Positions 12,106-22,531 are shown, counted from the stretch's first letter. The stretch is DNA of 64,000 nucleotides from Congeria kusceri (GCA_027627225.1 CM051038.1:44897343-44961342), one strand, 5' to 3'. The notes: generated by a model not told the origin, from the sequence alone. Made by a program: numbers and translations.

Positions 12106-12471
12106 TTATACCATATGTCAGAGAGTTTTCATAGTTTTGCGGTATTCAATAACTATGATTTATACCATACTTCAGAGAGTTTTCACTGTTTTGCGGTATT
12201 CAATAACTGTGGAATCAGATCGGTAAATGGTGGGCTAATATGCAAGATTACCGTGCAACAAGTAGCAAGCAGCATATTGAAATTTAGTTGTAATTTATAC
12301 GCTCCCTACTTATTGCATTGAACGATTGCACTGAGTGGTCACATTGCGACAGCGCTAAATTTGGAAATGACACGCATGCCAAGCATGTCAGACATCACGT
12401 GACGTCTAGGAATGGCCCTCTGGGATCGGCATCGTATAAGGTTGCGATGTAATTGGTCAATATGATATTAA
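12106..12471. mobile_element. MITE with TTATACCATA ends, longer form (copy 1)
   Basis: Left end TTATACCATATGTC; right end AATATGATATTAA, a decayed inverse. It carries an imperfect inverted core, GTGCAACAAGTAGC against CTACTTATTGCA, and the motif CACGTGACGTC. A tandem repeat of its interior and right flank starts at 12574. Counterparts are at 28492-28857 and 44877-45242. Confidence 0.55.
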
Positions 12472-12573
12472 ACACTTCGTAGCACCCTTTGACCTCAATA
12501 TGTTAATTATTTAATCTCGCCCTGCGAACTCGTTAAAAAACTTATTTCGGTTAAATTGTGCTACGGCTATTAC

Positions 12574-12635
12574 ATCAGATCCGTAAATGGTGGGCGGAGC
12601 AACTTACCGTGCAATAAGTAGCGTGCAGTATATTG
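12574..12635. mobile_element. Second tandem MITE copy, left part, interrupted by an insertion
   Basis: ATCAGATCCGTAAATGG at 12574 repeats the sequence at 12214 with a 360-bp period. The copy resumes at 15767 after the insertion at 12636-15766. The duplicated target CGTGCAGTAYATTG lies at 12622-12635 and 15767-15780, with one mismatch. Confidence 0.55.
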
Positions 12636-15600
12636 TTGTTGTTGTTTTGGGGTTTACAGTCCTTCGGCGCCTGAGGCTGCATTATGTGAGGACTTAGATC
12701 TGTGGCTCGTCAGACGGTAAATTTAGATGTCGAAAGTTAAAGGAGCCAATTGATAAAAGAAATTTACTGTGTAATTTATGCATTACGTTTTTATAAATTG
12801 TGTGTGTGTTTTATTTGCCAAATGTGTGTGTGTCGGACGGTAGTAAGTTGAGTGGTCTGTAATTGAATATCGTTGTTGTTGTTGTGATCCTTTCGTGGTA
12901 AGGGTGGTGTGCGCTGGTCGACGGCGATAGCGTGGCTGGTGGTGACTTGTTTCCAGTAGGCGTGGACGCTGAAATTTGGCCTGGTCTTATTTGAATTTCT
13001 TAGTAAGTTTTGACTCTAAAGTCTTTGAATGCCAAAAAAGTCTAGGATAAAGTATTATGGCCTTGTTGTTATAAATATTTAGGTGGTTTTTTAAATTTTG
13101 TTTATTACCTGTTTATTAAAGGTAATGAGAACTTATTCTCAATCTATGGTTAGAATAAGTCACTGAAATAGTATACATTAAATGGTTTTATTTTCGTAAA
13201 TTGAAACTGGTGAGTGTTTGTTTATTGGTGATAGTGCCTTTATATTGATTTTTATTGGTATATATAGAGAGATAGCTCGAGTATTGGGTTACGTTTGTGG
13301 ACCAAAAAGACTGTATTATTTGGGGTTAGATATGGTGGGGTGTTGTTTTATGGGTCGTTTGGCCGCTTCAGTAAAGATATAGAGCTTGTTAGGAAAGTTT
13401 ATAACAGATAACCGAGGTATCAAACATCAATTAAAAAGTGTACAACAAAAAAGGTTGATTCTGCTAATTCGCTTACAACCGACCATCTTTATAGGCACTT
13501 TAAGGAACTGTTCGGAGAGCTGTCTCCATTTGATAACAATTTTGATAACCAGAATGTTAATACTCAAACAGACGTGTTTGATAATTTGTTAGACGTAGAA
13601 ATATCCGAGTCAGAAATACGTTCTGCGGTAAATGCTCAAAACAATAATAAGAGTCCTGGTATAGATGAACTACCAGCAGAAATGTTTAAATGTAGTATTG
13701 ATATTATAATGCCGTTTCTAAAAACTTTATACAACCGTATATTTTTAACTCATGAGTATCCAGAGTCATGGGGTAAAGGAATCATTATCCCTATTTTCAA
13801 GAAAGGTGACGCAAATGATCCTAAAAATTATAGAGGTATAACATTAATTAACATAATTGGAAAAATATATTCTCAAATACTTTTAAATAGATTAAGAAAC
13901 TGGTCCATACAATATGATAAATTGATACCCAATCAGTTTGGATTCCAAAAAGGAAAATCAATTTCTGATTGTATATTTATATTACACTCAATTATTACAA
14001 AAGTTCTGAGCGAAAAAGAAAAATTGTATTGTGTATTTGTCGATTACCACAATTTTTTGATCGTATTGATCACAACATGTTATGGCAAAAGCTTTTAACA
14101 GAAAATGTAAGCTGTCACTTTGTGAACGCATTAAAAGCTATGTACAACTGTGTTAAATCATGTGTACGTTATAATAATTCACTATCTGCCTTTTTCGATT
14201 GCTCAATCGGTGTCAAACAGGGAGACCCCAGTTCTCCACTGTTAGCCATGTTTTTTATAAACGATATTATAAATAATGCTTCCCATGAAGACCTTCCAGG
14301 AATTGAATGTATTGAAAATCTGAAATTATTTCTTTTACAATATGCAGATGATATGGTATTATTCGCCAAATCACCAGAAACGCTTAGAATTATGTTAAAA
14401 GATGTAGAAAGTTATTGTAATGCATGGGGACTGAAAATTAATGTCTAAAAAACAAAAGCTATGGTGTTTGAAAGAGGAAGGGCTACAACGTTTGAGTTAT
14501 ATATCTACAATACTTTAGTTGAAATTGTAAGTTCGTTCAAATACCTGGGCATAAACCTGTTCAAAAATGGTAACTTTTACAGATCCCAAAAATCGATCGC
14601 ACAATATGTATCCTTTTCATTAAGTAAATTATTTCAGATATTTGATGCAATTGAATTACTAATCCAGCAAAGAATAAAATTATTTGATACTCTTGTTGCC
14701 CCAATCCTTAATTTTTGTTCAGAAATATGGGGCTTCCATCAAGCGAAAGACATTGAATTGATACACACTAAATTCTTAAGATCACTGCTTGGCGTAAAAA
14801 AGTCTACAAATTTATCTGCACTCTATGGAGAACTCGGTAGGATCCCTTTTCATGTATGCCGCCAAATCCATATGTTAAAATATTGGTATAAAGTGATCAA
14901 TTTACATAATGGTCACATTGTTAAAAAAGTGTATAACATGCTAAAGAGAGATACGTTAAGAAACAGAATCCATGATAAAAACAATTGGGTGTCAAATATA
15001 AAGGAATGTCTCATAACTAACGGTTTTGGTGAAATTTGGAATTCCGAAAAGTTAGATTTAACCTCTTTGGAAATTGTTAAGAGGCGAATTATAGATAGTT
15101 ATCAACAAACCTGGCATTTCGACTTTAATTCATCATCCAAACTAAGAACATATTCTCTTATCAAACATGAACTCAAATTAGAGCCATATTTGCAAAAAAT
15201 TCATGAAAAGAAATACAGATTTGCCCTCGCAAGATTTAGAACGTCCTCACACAAACTAGCTATTGAAACTGGTAGATACACGAACATGTCTGTTAATGAA
15301 CGAATCTGCCGATCCTGTAACATGAACCTGACTGAATCAGAATATCATTTTTTACTTGTTTGCCCAATGTACAAGGAGCTCAGAATGAAATATTTTAAAC
15401 CTTATTACTGTCACTGGCCTACGCTAAATAAATTTGAATTGCTTTTAAAAACAACCTGTAGTACTACTTTATATAATATCGCCAAATTTATATATTATGC
15501 CGAGGAATTGAGAATACATACTTAATTATTTACTCTGTAAATTTCAGACTTTTTTACTATTATGAATCCACCTAACTGTTCATTTACCATTAATATCTGT

Positions 15601-15766
15601 GTAATGTTTCACTATTATTATAAAAGTTATTACTGAGATGCTAAACATTTTCTTGTTGTATGCTCCGTTGAGTGTGTACTTCTCCATGTCAATATTATTT
15701 ATTGTGCTTTGACATTGTATAATGTTTATGCAATAAATTCTGGACTTGGACTTGGAACATGTGTGT
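12636..15766 (+). mobile_element. LINE-containing insertion in a MITE (copy 1)
   Basis: A 3131-bp insertion flanked by a 14-bp target duplication. It comprises a GT-rich part without coding sequence (12636-13427), the RT region (13428-15525), and a 3' part with AATAAATTC followed by a short repeated CTTGGA tail ending at 15755. Either the first part is the LINE's own 5' region, or the RT-bearing LINE later inserted into an older 0.8-kb insertion. Copy 3 keeps only the first part. Confidence 0.65.
13428..15525 (+). pseudogene. LINE reverse transcriptase, frameshifted (copy 1)
   Basis: RT blocks in order: NNNKSPGIDELPAEM; PIFKKGDANDPKNYRGI; GFQKGKSISDC; motif A; motif B QGDPSSPLLAMFF; and the catalytic YADDMVLF (codons from 14341). 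The thumb region and a C-terminal C-x2-C-x9-H-x4-C motif within about 45 residues of ERICRSC follow. A one-base deletion within motif A (about 14048, CCACAA where copy 2 has CCAACAA) shifts the frame, and an in-frame TAA at about 14446 follows KINV. No endonuclease domain is present. By itself this copy cannot make an active enzyme. Confidence 0.9.
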
Positions 15767-16369
15767 CGTGCAGTACATTGAAATAAAGTTATAATTAATA
15801 CGCACGCTACTTATTGCATTGAACGATTACACTGAGTGGACACATTGCGACAGCGCTTAATTTGGAAATGACACACTGTGATTGGTAAATATGGTAAAAA
15901 CACGTGTAGCACCCTGTGACCTCAATATGTTAATAATTTAATACCGCCCTGCAGGCCCGTTAAATAACTAACATATTTCGGTCAAAGTGTGCTACAACTA
16001 TTATTTAATTGTCCATTTTTTGTGCAAGACATTGCATGAATGTGCATCGAGATGCGTTCACCGTATTTCACTTCCACCAACAACCAAATATTGAATAAAT
16101 CTTATTTTTTCAAAACCTTATTGTTTAAAAGTTGAAAACATATTTAAAGGCTTCCACAGAAGTTGGGATTCTGTTAACAAACAATATGCGAAATATAGCT
16201 TTAAATGTGGTAGAAACAACCCGCATTACCGGTAATTTTATACAAATATAAACCTACGCGAGGTTTATACGCTATACTTTTTCTTAGCCTATATAGAATT
16301 TGCATTTTATACAAATTATTTGTATTTTAGCCACCTTATATCTTTGTACATTTCATAATGCCGAATTAA

Positions 16370-17115
16370 AGGGACTTTGTCAACGAAACCGGCCTCAAGA
16401 GGGCAATTTTTTACAAAAAATCAGAAATTAAGATATTAATTTTGACATATAATAAAGGTTAAAATGAGGCGTGTCGTGGGAAAATCGGGCTTAATGCATG
16501 TGCGTAAAGTCTCGTCCCGGGCCAGCCTATGCAGTCCGCACAGGCTAATCCAGGATGGCACTTTCCGCTTTCAGGGTATTTTCTTTTTGAAGGAAGTCTC
16601 TCCTAAACAAACAAAAAAACACTTTAGGCGGAAAGTGTCGTCCCGGACTGCACAAGCTAATCCGGGACGACACTGCGCACATGCATTAAGCCCGGTTTTC
16701 CTACGACACGCCTCAAATATGGTATATATAATGGAAGAAGAGTTTACGCATTATGAGAAAAACAGGTCCTGTTTGTTTAGCCGTTTTCTTGTTTACATTT
16801 TGACCTCAGATGTTTAGGTCCTTTGTATAACCATAGCTTGCACAAGAATTCTTACAAAGTAAAATAGCTCAATTGGTAAGAGGGCTGTCATTATTTTATT
16901 TTTTTCACTCCTCAGTCGTGAGTTTGATACCCGCTTGGGGTTTATCTCTTTTTGTTTTCAAGCATTTTTGCTGAACTATTTTTTATCGAAAAGCTCAGTA
17001 TGTACTATACCATTTATACTTCATTTAAATTGAGATTCGTTGGTTTTGCGCTCTTCTTTTATATAACATCAATTATATTGCTATTGGAAACCACTTTTTC
17101 CTAGACATAGTCCCT
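16370..17115. mobile_element. TTAA-flanked MITE with internal tRNA-like module (copy 1)
   Basis: Bounded by TTAA (16366-16369 and 17116-17119), with termini AGGGACTTTGTC and GACATAGTCCCT. The TTAA target and terminal AGGG suggest a piggyBac-type mover. At 16863-16945 there is an A-box-like TAGCTCAATTGG and, after an expanded T-rich middle, GAGTTTGATACCCGC resembling a B box. The related element at 60477-60945 has the same layout. A 251-bp palindromic repeat is nested at 16465-16715. Confidence 0.7.
16465..16715. repeat. Complete palindromic dreissenid-type repeat nested in the TTAA MITE (copy 1)
   Basis: Starts TGAGGCGTGTCGTGGG and ends with the near-inverse CCTACGACACGCCTCA. Both arms contain ATGCATTAAGCCCG or its complement, and the two halves could fold into a long hairpin. 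Its absence from the sister MITE at 60477-60945 shows it inserted later. Counterparts are at 32852-33101 and 46903-47153. Confidence 0.7.
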
Positions 17116-17394
17116 TTAAGTATACTGGTTTGAACTACGCACATAAATCATAATTTCTAATGCGTAAATTTCGTAATTGTTAGATAAGGTTGAAGATAAA
17201 TACCACACAAAGGGACAGCATCATTAAACATTCTTAAATTTAGATATTAATATTGACATGCGATAAAATAATATACATACAATGGGAAAATATTAACGCA
17301 TTCTGAAAAAAAAAAAAATTGTTATTTTCTTGTTTACATTCTGACGTCACATAAAAATTGGGCTATTCTACGAAAAACCTTTTCCTATTTACCA

Positions 17395-17720
17395 ACTTAT
17401 TATGAATCATGAACTGTGAAAATCAGAAATTCATTTATTCACGCTTCACGATTTGCCGATTTTTATGATAATCGTGCAGTGTCACCGTGCAAAAAAGTGT
17501 ATATGTACACGAATCCGTTGGGAATCAAGAACTATGAAGTACGAAATTTATTTTTTCAAACTTCACAAATTCATGATTATCTTTCGTAATATGAATTTCA
17601 AAATGTGATTTATGGAAATTTGTACTTCACAGTTCATGATTTGTAACGAATTTATGAAATCGCGAAGATAAAATTCAAATAAATGATTTTTGTACTTCAC
17701 ATAAATTACAATTCATAATT
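17395..17720. repeat. Inverted-repeat-rich AT sequence
   Basis: AATCATGAACTGTGA (17403-17417) is mirrored by TCACAGTTCATGATT near 17626-17640, and several ATTCATGATT and AAGTACGAAATT variants lie between. It is probably a decayed foldback element. Present in all three copies. Confidence 0.4.
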
Positions 17721-18059
17721 ATGAAATCAGAATAATGAACAACACCGGTCTTTCGTACTATTCCAGTATGTTGCTAAACTGGCGGATTATCGCGTAATAA
17801 TTACGACTCACCGGGATGTTGATACGTAAAGTTTGTGTTACGAAATTCCATTGAAAATTGAAAATGTTTATTACGCGTAACGTCAGTGACAAAATCTAGA
17901 TCTTGTTTGAAGTCCAAAATTTCAGCATTTACTGACATAGATAAGCCTATCTCTTGCAAAACTCCAATAGAAATATGTGTTTTGTGTGATAAATTACCGC
18001 AACTCTCTTTTGATATACAGTGATTTATTCCCCCGTCTGTTGTAAATAAACAATCTATG

Positions 18060-18250
18060 TTGTTCAACTGTCGTCGCTCCGGTACTGAAACTGTCGAAAA
18101 CGCCCGGAGAATTCGTTATTGTAAGACATTCGGAAGGCTTCTGTCATATTCCGTTTCTCGTCTGCGAAAAACGAAAATAAATGGCGGCCATATTGGACTC
18201 GTCATTCGTCTGCTTGTAACAAAATCTGACAGGTAATTGTTTTGCGATGC
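18060..18250 (-). promoter_or_regulatory. Promoter-like segment with ATGGCGGCCAT (candidate)
   Basis: AAATAAATGGCGGCCAT (from 18175) matches the YY1 core AAnATGGCGGC and lies in CpG-containing sequence unlike its AT-rich surroundings. On the minus strand an open frame of about 88 codons follows and ends at a strong donor-like GGTGAGT (about 17807-17813), as a first exon would. The frame has no ATG of its own and no recognised domain. Counterparts have the motif at 34567 and 48618. Confidence 0.3.
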
Positions 18251-18573
18251 GAGAATGAAACGAATTATTTCAAGAAGTCGGTTTTGTCAGAAACCACATT
18301 CTGTGGCGGAAATAAAAAGCAAAGCTCACTTAAACCCGACTGTTCAGTTTCTAAACGTCATTTGCCAATGACGTGGAAACGCATATGAATTGATAACACA
18401 TGGCGAAATATGTAGAGGTAATTATTTTGTGTTTCCAGTATGGTAAAGTATTATAATTACATGTTATTTTACTTTATTTCAGATGGTGCACTGTTTTTAT
18501 CACGCATACATGTTCGGACATCATAACTGACTACAGGTTTTATTTCTGTCACTGCCTGAATAAACAATGCTCT

Positions 18574-18660
18574 ATAATAATAATAATAATAATAATCATG
18601 ATAATAATAATAATAAAAATAAAATAATAATAATAATAAAATAATAATAATAATATCTTT
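18574..18660. repeat. TAA/TTA microsatellite
   Basis: Imperfect (ATA)n tract interpreted as the tail of the host LINE. Copy 3 (49012-49099) is a few units longer. Tyrosine-rich open frames on the minus strand are by-products. Confidence 0.8.
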
Positions 18661-18955
18661 ATTTATAGAAGATGACACATTAAGATATAACAAGTAACAA
18701 CATGGCTATCTTTTTTACAATGTGGTCTTCTATGTGAAAAACATATTAGTCAACGTATATAATATCACAACAAACACCCAAAACACATATAAATTATAAT
18801 TATTTTTACACAATTGACAGTCACACCCAAAATTGAAATAAACAGTTATGAAAGAAATAGAATGAGATTAAGAGAGTAAAAGGCATTATTGTTCTGGTCA
18901 ATTGTTATGCATAAGATTTTTTTTATATCTAAGCTTAAACCCTGATACGGAATCG
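18574..18955 (-). mobile_element. Host LINE, 3' part and TTA-repeat tail (copy 1)
   Basis: On the minus strand the last codons of an RT C-terminus (residues NIDSVSGFKLRYKKN) run from the insertion point to a TGA. An untranslated region with AATAAAG follows and ends in a (TTA)n tail at 18574-18660. Its 5' part lies at 20568-20782, separated by a nested LINE. Counterparts are 34960-35341 and 49012-49394. Confidence 0.7.
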
Positions 18956-18969
18956 ATATTCCGAACATA

Positions 18970-20553
18970 TAACAGAACAGAACAGAACATAATTTTATTA
19001 CACATAAACTTTACAGTTTCTAGCGTTTAACAATTATACATTATACATTATACATTATAGTAAGAGATCATTAATTTTAATATTTCTAGAACAGGATGAA
19101 CTTGAGAAGATAAAAATGAAACTTGCATGTTCACACATAAGCATAGTACATCTAGTTAAAATGGAACTGTTTTCGAATGTCCATTGAGGTAAACAACAAT
19201 TATATAACAATGACAACATGAATATCATATTAATTAAGCAGTAGTGGTATAGAATATGTTGAAAGATATACATCAATATGCACATATATACAAACATCTT
19301 TTATTAATTGTTCATCATAATATTTTGGCGAATACTTAATGCCTCTGATATGTACTTGCTTAACATTTTACTTTTATTCTGTGTATTTAGCAATTGCGTG
19401 AGTTTAAAAATACTAGGCCTGATTCCGTAATAATTTTTAATATATTTTTCTCTTATTTGAACGAATGTAGTACATTTCAACAAGAAGTGGAATTCATCTT
19501 CCACTTTGTTATTTGGTCATAATTGACAAAGCCGCATATTTATATCTACCTGATCGTATCTACCAGTTTGTATTCTCAGATTATGTGTACAAGGACGTAA
19601 TTTTGTAATCGCTGTTCTCAAATTTCTTGATACGATTGTTTCTAAATATGATTCAAATGAAAATATTGTTTTTATTGCTTTATACACAATCAAAACTCTA
19701 TTATCAGTTACGTCACGTTGCCACTCTTGTAAGTATTCATCAATAACTCGTTGCTTAAACAAAAACAAAACATTACTTTCATTGATTTGTTAGTTATAAG
19801 CCCAAACATAATTAAATCCATATCTATAAAGTAGGTCCTTAACCTTTCCAAACCAATTTATCTTGTTATCATTTAAATCAGTCAGACTATCTTCCATGAT
19901 TGATCGCAGTATTATATTGACACTTTTAATAAGTTTAAACCAATATTTGATAATGCGTACATATCTGCTAACATATAACGGGAATCTACCAATTTCGCCG
20001 TATACGGCAACATTTGGAGTTGATTTTCTGACACCAAGAATAGCCTTGCAGAATTGTAGGTGTAATTTTTCTAACTCGCTAGACTTAGAGAAACCCCATA
20101 TTTCGCATGAGTATGTAATAATTGGCGAAACAAAAGCATCGAATAACTGCAAAGCTAACTTTGGTTTACAATGATATGTTTTCAAATTTGATAACGATGT
20201 GTTTAGTGACTTTAATCCTTTACCACGTAAAGTATTAGTATTAAGATTAAAATTTCCTGTATAATTCAGTGTTACGCCTAGGTAGATAAAATCGTTAACC
20301 GTGTCTAGGTATTCATTTCCATACATCCACTTCTCATTACGTTTTGTGCCTCCTCGTTTACGGAAAACAACAATTTTGGTTTTTGCTATATTGACTTGTA
20401 AGCCCCATGTACTACAATAGTCATAAAGACAATTTAGAGACATTTGTAAATCTTCAGGCGTTTCACCAATTACAACCATGTCATCTGCAAAAAGCAATAA
20501 AATCAAGCATATATCTTGTAGATTAATTCCAGCGCTATGTCTATTTTGCATAA
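18970..20553 (-). mobile_element. Nested 5'-truncated LINE with 14-bp target duplication (copy 1)
   Basis: Flanked on both sides by ATATTCCGAACATA (18956-18969 and 20554-20567, perfect 14 bp). It starts just before the RT FADD box and ends after AATAAAATTATG with a (GTTCT)n-type tail. The insertion interrupts the C-terminal codons of the host LINE. Confidence 0.85.
19304..20553 (-). pseudogene. Reverse transcriptase of the nested LINE, C-terminal half (copy 1)
   Basis: Begins with the catalytic FADDMVVIGE (about 20460-20492), then YCSTWGLQVNIAKTK, YLGVTLN, SPIITYSCEIWGF, ILGVRKSTPNVAVYGE and IKYWFKLI. A C-terminal cysteine/histidine segment ends at DEFHFLLKC. It is clearly related to the RT at 29814-31912 but a different family. 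All similarity is in one frame, broken by TAA at 19790-19792 and by TGA at 19517-19519. That TGA stands exactly where the second cysteine of the C-x2-C pair is expected. Motifs before FADD are absent, so this is a dead 5'-truncated copy. Confidence 0.85.
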
Positions 20554-20567
20554 ATATTCCGAACATA

Positions 20568-20782
20568 AGAAGGTATATTATTCCATATTTCCATTGTAAT
20601 ATATGAAAATGATTTTCTACGTAGTTAGTTTTTATTTTCACACGCGAAATATCTATACGGGTGTCGGACCTCAATGTGTAGCAAGTGTTGTTAGTAAAGT
20701 GTAAGATATTTGGTAGATAAGAAGGAGTGTGACCATGCAAGCACTTGTGGTCAGTGACAGCTGTAAGATAAATTATATACAT
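20568..20782 (-). pseudogene. Host LINE RT C-terminus, 5' of the nested insertion (copy 1)
   Basis: Encodes residues resembling the usual C-terminal segment of many animal LINE RTs: KCLHGHTPSYLPNIL, LRSDTRIDI, then after a one-base frameshift EIWNNIPSYV. The same frame resumes across the nested LINE at 18955. Everything upstream of this segment, including the catalytic domain, is missing. Counterparts are 36954-37168 and 51006-51220. Confidence 0.7.
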
Positions 20783-21109
20783 TGGAATGGTGTTTTTTTG
20801 GTAGTTGTGAGAAAAAATCTATATACGTGGTTATTATAAATTGTCATAATGGCTGAAAAACCATACAAACATGTATTCGTGAAACTCGCTATTTTGAACG
20901 ATGCTTGACCTCCAAACTTACTGCAGTTCTGGTGGGAACAAATGCCTCAAAGTTCGATTTGCTGTTTCGTTTACATATATTCTACGGAACTCATTAATCT
21001 CCAGTAGCGCTCGGTTGTTTTATTTATATCGGTTTAACGTGTATCTTGCGTGTAAAGTACGGATTTCATAGTCATATAACAAAAGCCCCCTATCAACAAG
21101 TGTCATGTA

Positions 21110-21180
21110 GAATAGCGCGGTGGATAGTGTTTTAGACTTTGAATCACAATGACTGTGGTTCGAATCCTGCCAAGATCTTT
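21110..21180 (+). other. tRNA-Gln-like sequence, plus strand (copy 1)
   Basis: TAGCGCGGTGGATAGTG resembles an A box, CTTTGAA a Gln anticodon loop (TTG), and GGTTCGAATCC is a perfect B box, but the stems are weak. Most likely a tRNA-derived SINE head. A T-rich stretch follows. Counterparts are at 37496-37566 and 51549-51619. Confidence 0.5.
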
Positions 21181-21432
21181 CTTTTTTTATTACTTTCTTT
21201 TACTTCAACATCACTTATTCTCATCACATTTTTTCTTTATTTTGTTTCTTTTTTTTCAATTATTTTATCTACATAAAAATGCAATCACAAATACTCTGTT
21301 TCGCACGCAGTATCGATGCAGCTCTCTTCTGTGTCAGAATCGAGGTTGATGATGAGATTCCGTGTCATGACGTCGGAAAAATGATCAAATAAATAAATTA
21401 AAAACAAAAATAAATAAATTGAATAAATTAAA

Positions 21433-21502
21433 AGTGCCTGGTTTGGGATTCGAACCCAAAACATCACGCTTACAAACTTTGCGTACTAACCACTGCACTA
21501 CA
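21433..21502 (-). other. tRNA-like sequence, minus strand, facing the plus-strand one (copy 1)
   Basis: Read on the minus strand: TAGTGCAGTGG (A box), a loop TTTGTAA (Thr-like TGT) and GGTTCGAATCC (B box). Anticodon stem pairing is poor. With 21110-21180 it forms an inverted pair around a T-rich then A-rich spacer. Counterparts are at 37819-37888 and 51873-51941. Confidence 0.5.
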
Positions 21503-21632
21503 GTATTAACTGTTACGTATTGAGGATTTAATCAATAGATAGTCATGTCTGAGTCTCCTATCTGGGGTAGTAGCTGAAAATAGATTTACGAAAATACACG
21601 GAACATTCATGACTGCCAGGTCAATAAAATCG

Positions 21633-21710
21633 CACAATACGTGTATATAATATATAATCACAATACGTGTATATAATATATAATCACAATGCGTGTATAT
21701 AATATATAAT
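21633..21710. repeat. 26-bp tandem repeat, three units
   Basis: Units start CACAATACGTGTATATAA at 21633, 21659 and 21685; the third reads CACAATGCG. Counterparts are at 38019-38096 and 52072-52149. Confidence 0.85.
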
Positions 21711-21780
21711 TCTAGTATACAGTCCTCCAAAGCTAATATGAACGAAGAATGTAAAAGTTTGTGCGAACTTGTAATTGCCC

Positions 21781-22080
21781 TGTAGGACCATATTGTTCAC
21801 AAATAATATATTTTACATCTGTAAATTATAGGATCTCATCCTTCACAGGTGTGAAAATTGAGATGATATTCTTCACACATAACATTCTATTCTTCACATT
21901 TCTGTGAAGTTTGTGATCGCATCCAGTTTTTGATATGCAATGAAATCGGATTCTCTTGTAATCCTCAAGGATAACCCGTTTGGGGCCAGTCACATTCTTC
22001 ACACTTACAAATGTGACATGTGAGATCCTTTTGATCATAGGTGTGTGAAAAAAATGATTTGTGAAAAAGATGATCCTACA
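21781..22080. mobile_element. Foldback MITE, 300 bp (copy 1)
   Basis: Ends TGTAGGACCATATTG and GATGATCCTACA are inverted repeats, and the whole interior is an imperfect palindrome of TTCACA and TGTGAA blocks. TGCCC occurs next to both ends and may be a target duplication. It is the same family as 24525-24825 in opposite orientation. Counterparts are at 38167-38466 and 52220-52519. Confidence 0.65.
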
Positions 22081-22391
22081 ATGCCCTATGTAGACTGTAA
22101 TTAGAAATGACATGTGCTTGTACAAAACATATTATGCTGGATAACATTTTGGATCTTTTTTTTTCTGATTTAATGACAAGTTTTCATTAATCTTTTGTAG
22201 ATGTCTGGATTTATTTCATGCCTATAATATTTACTTGATATGTATATGTATTTATTGTATGAATGACCTATTTTTTATTTATACAGGTGAAATAAACAGT
22301 TAAATTTTTGGAAGAATCAAGTATATATATGTTAAATATGTTAGATTTTAAATAATAAGCATGTGTTACTAACGTTCAATGAGTATTTCTA

Positions 22392-22531
22392 TTAAGAACA
22401 CTGACCTGCTCGGCTCAGAAAGCATCTTTCTTGCCATAATCCTTGTAGGAGCATATATTTTTATTAAATAGATGTGGATGCTCTCTATGCCAATCCAACA
22501 TGGCCTCCTCTTCTTCAACGGTACGGTCGTC
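22392..22531 (-). pseudogene. MADF fragment, cut at the copy 1/copy 2 junction
   Basis: Same reading frame as 7226-7420, but the similarity stops at the unit boundary after the residues SVLN and runs into unrelated sequence from the end of copy 1. The truncation is the direct consequence of the tandem junction. Confidence 0.55.

Larger units (their letters stand above)
7281..22391 (+). repeat. Tandem array copy 1 (15111 bp)
   Basis: First of three head-to-tail copies. From TTAAGAACACTGACC at 7281 onward the sequence matches copies 2 and 3, while the sequence left of 7281 is unique. From about 8600 to 22391 it is almost identical to copy 2: I counted about a dozen differences by eye in 13.5 kb. 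The first 1.1 kb differs from copy 2 at about 16 places. Relative to the other copies it lacks about 1277 bp at 8285/8286. Confidence 0.95.

Noticed and set aside
13386..13592. 68-codon plus-strand frame before the RT
   Set aside because: Out of frame with the RT; the true RT similarity over this span is in the neighbouring frame.
18469..18693. Tyrosine-rich minus-strand open frame
   Set aside because: By-product of the TAA/TTA microsatellite.
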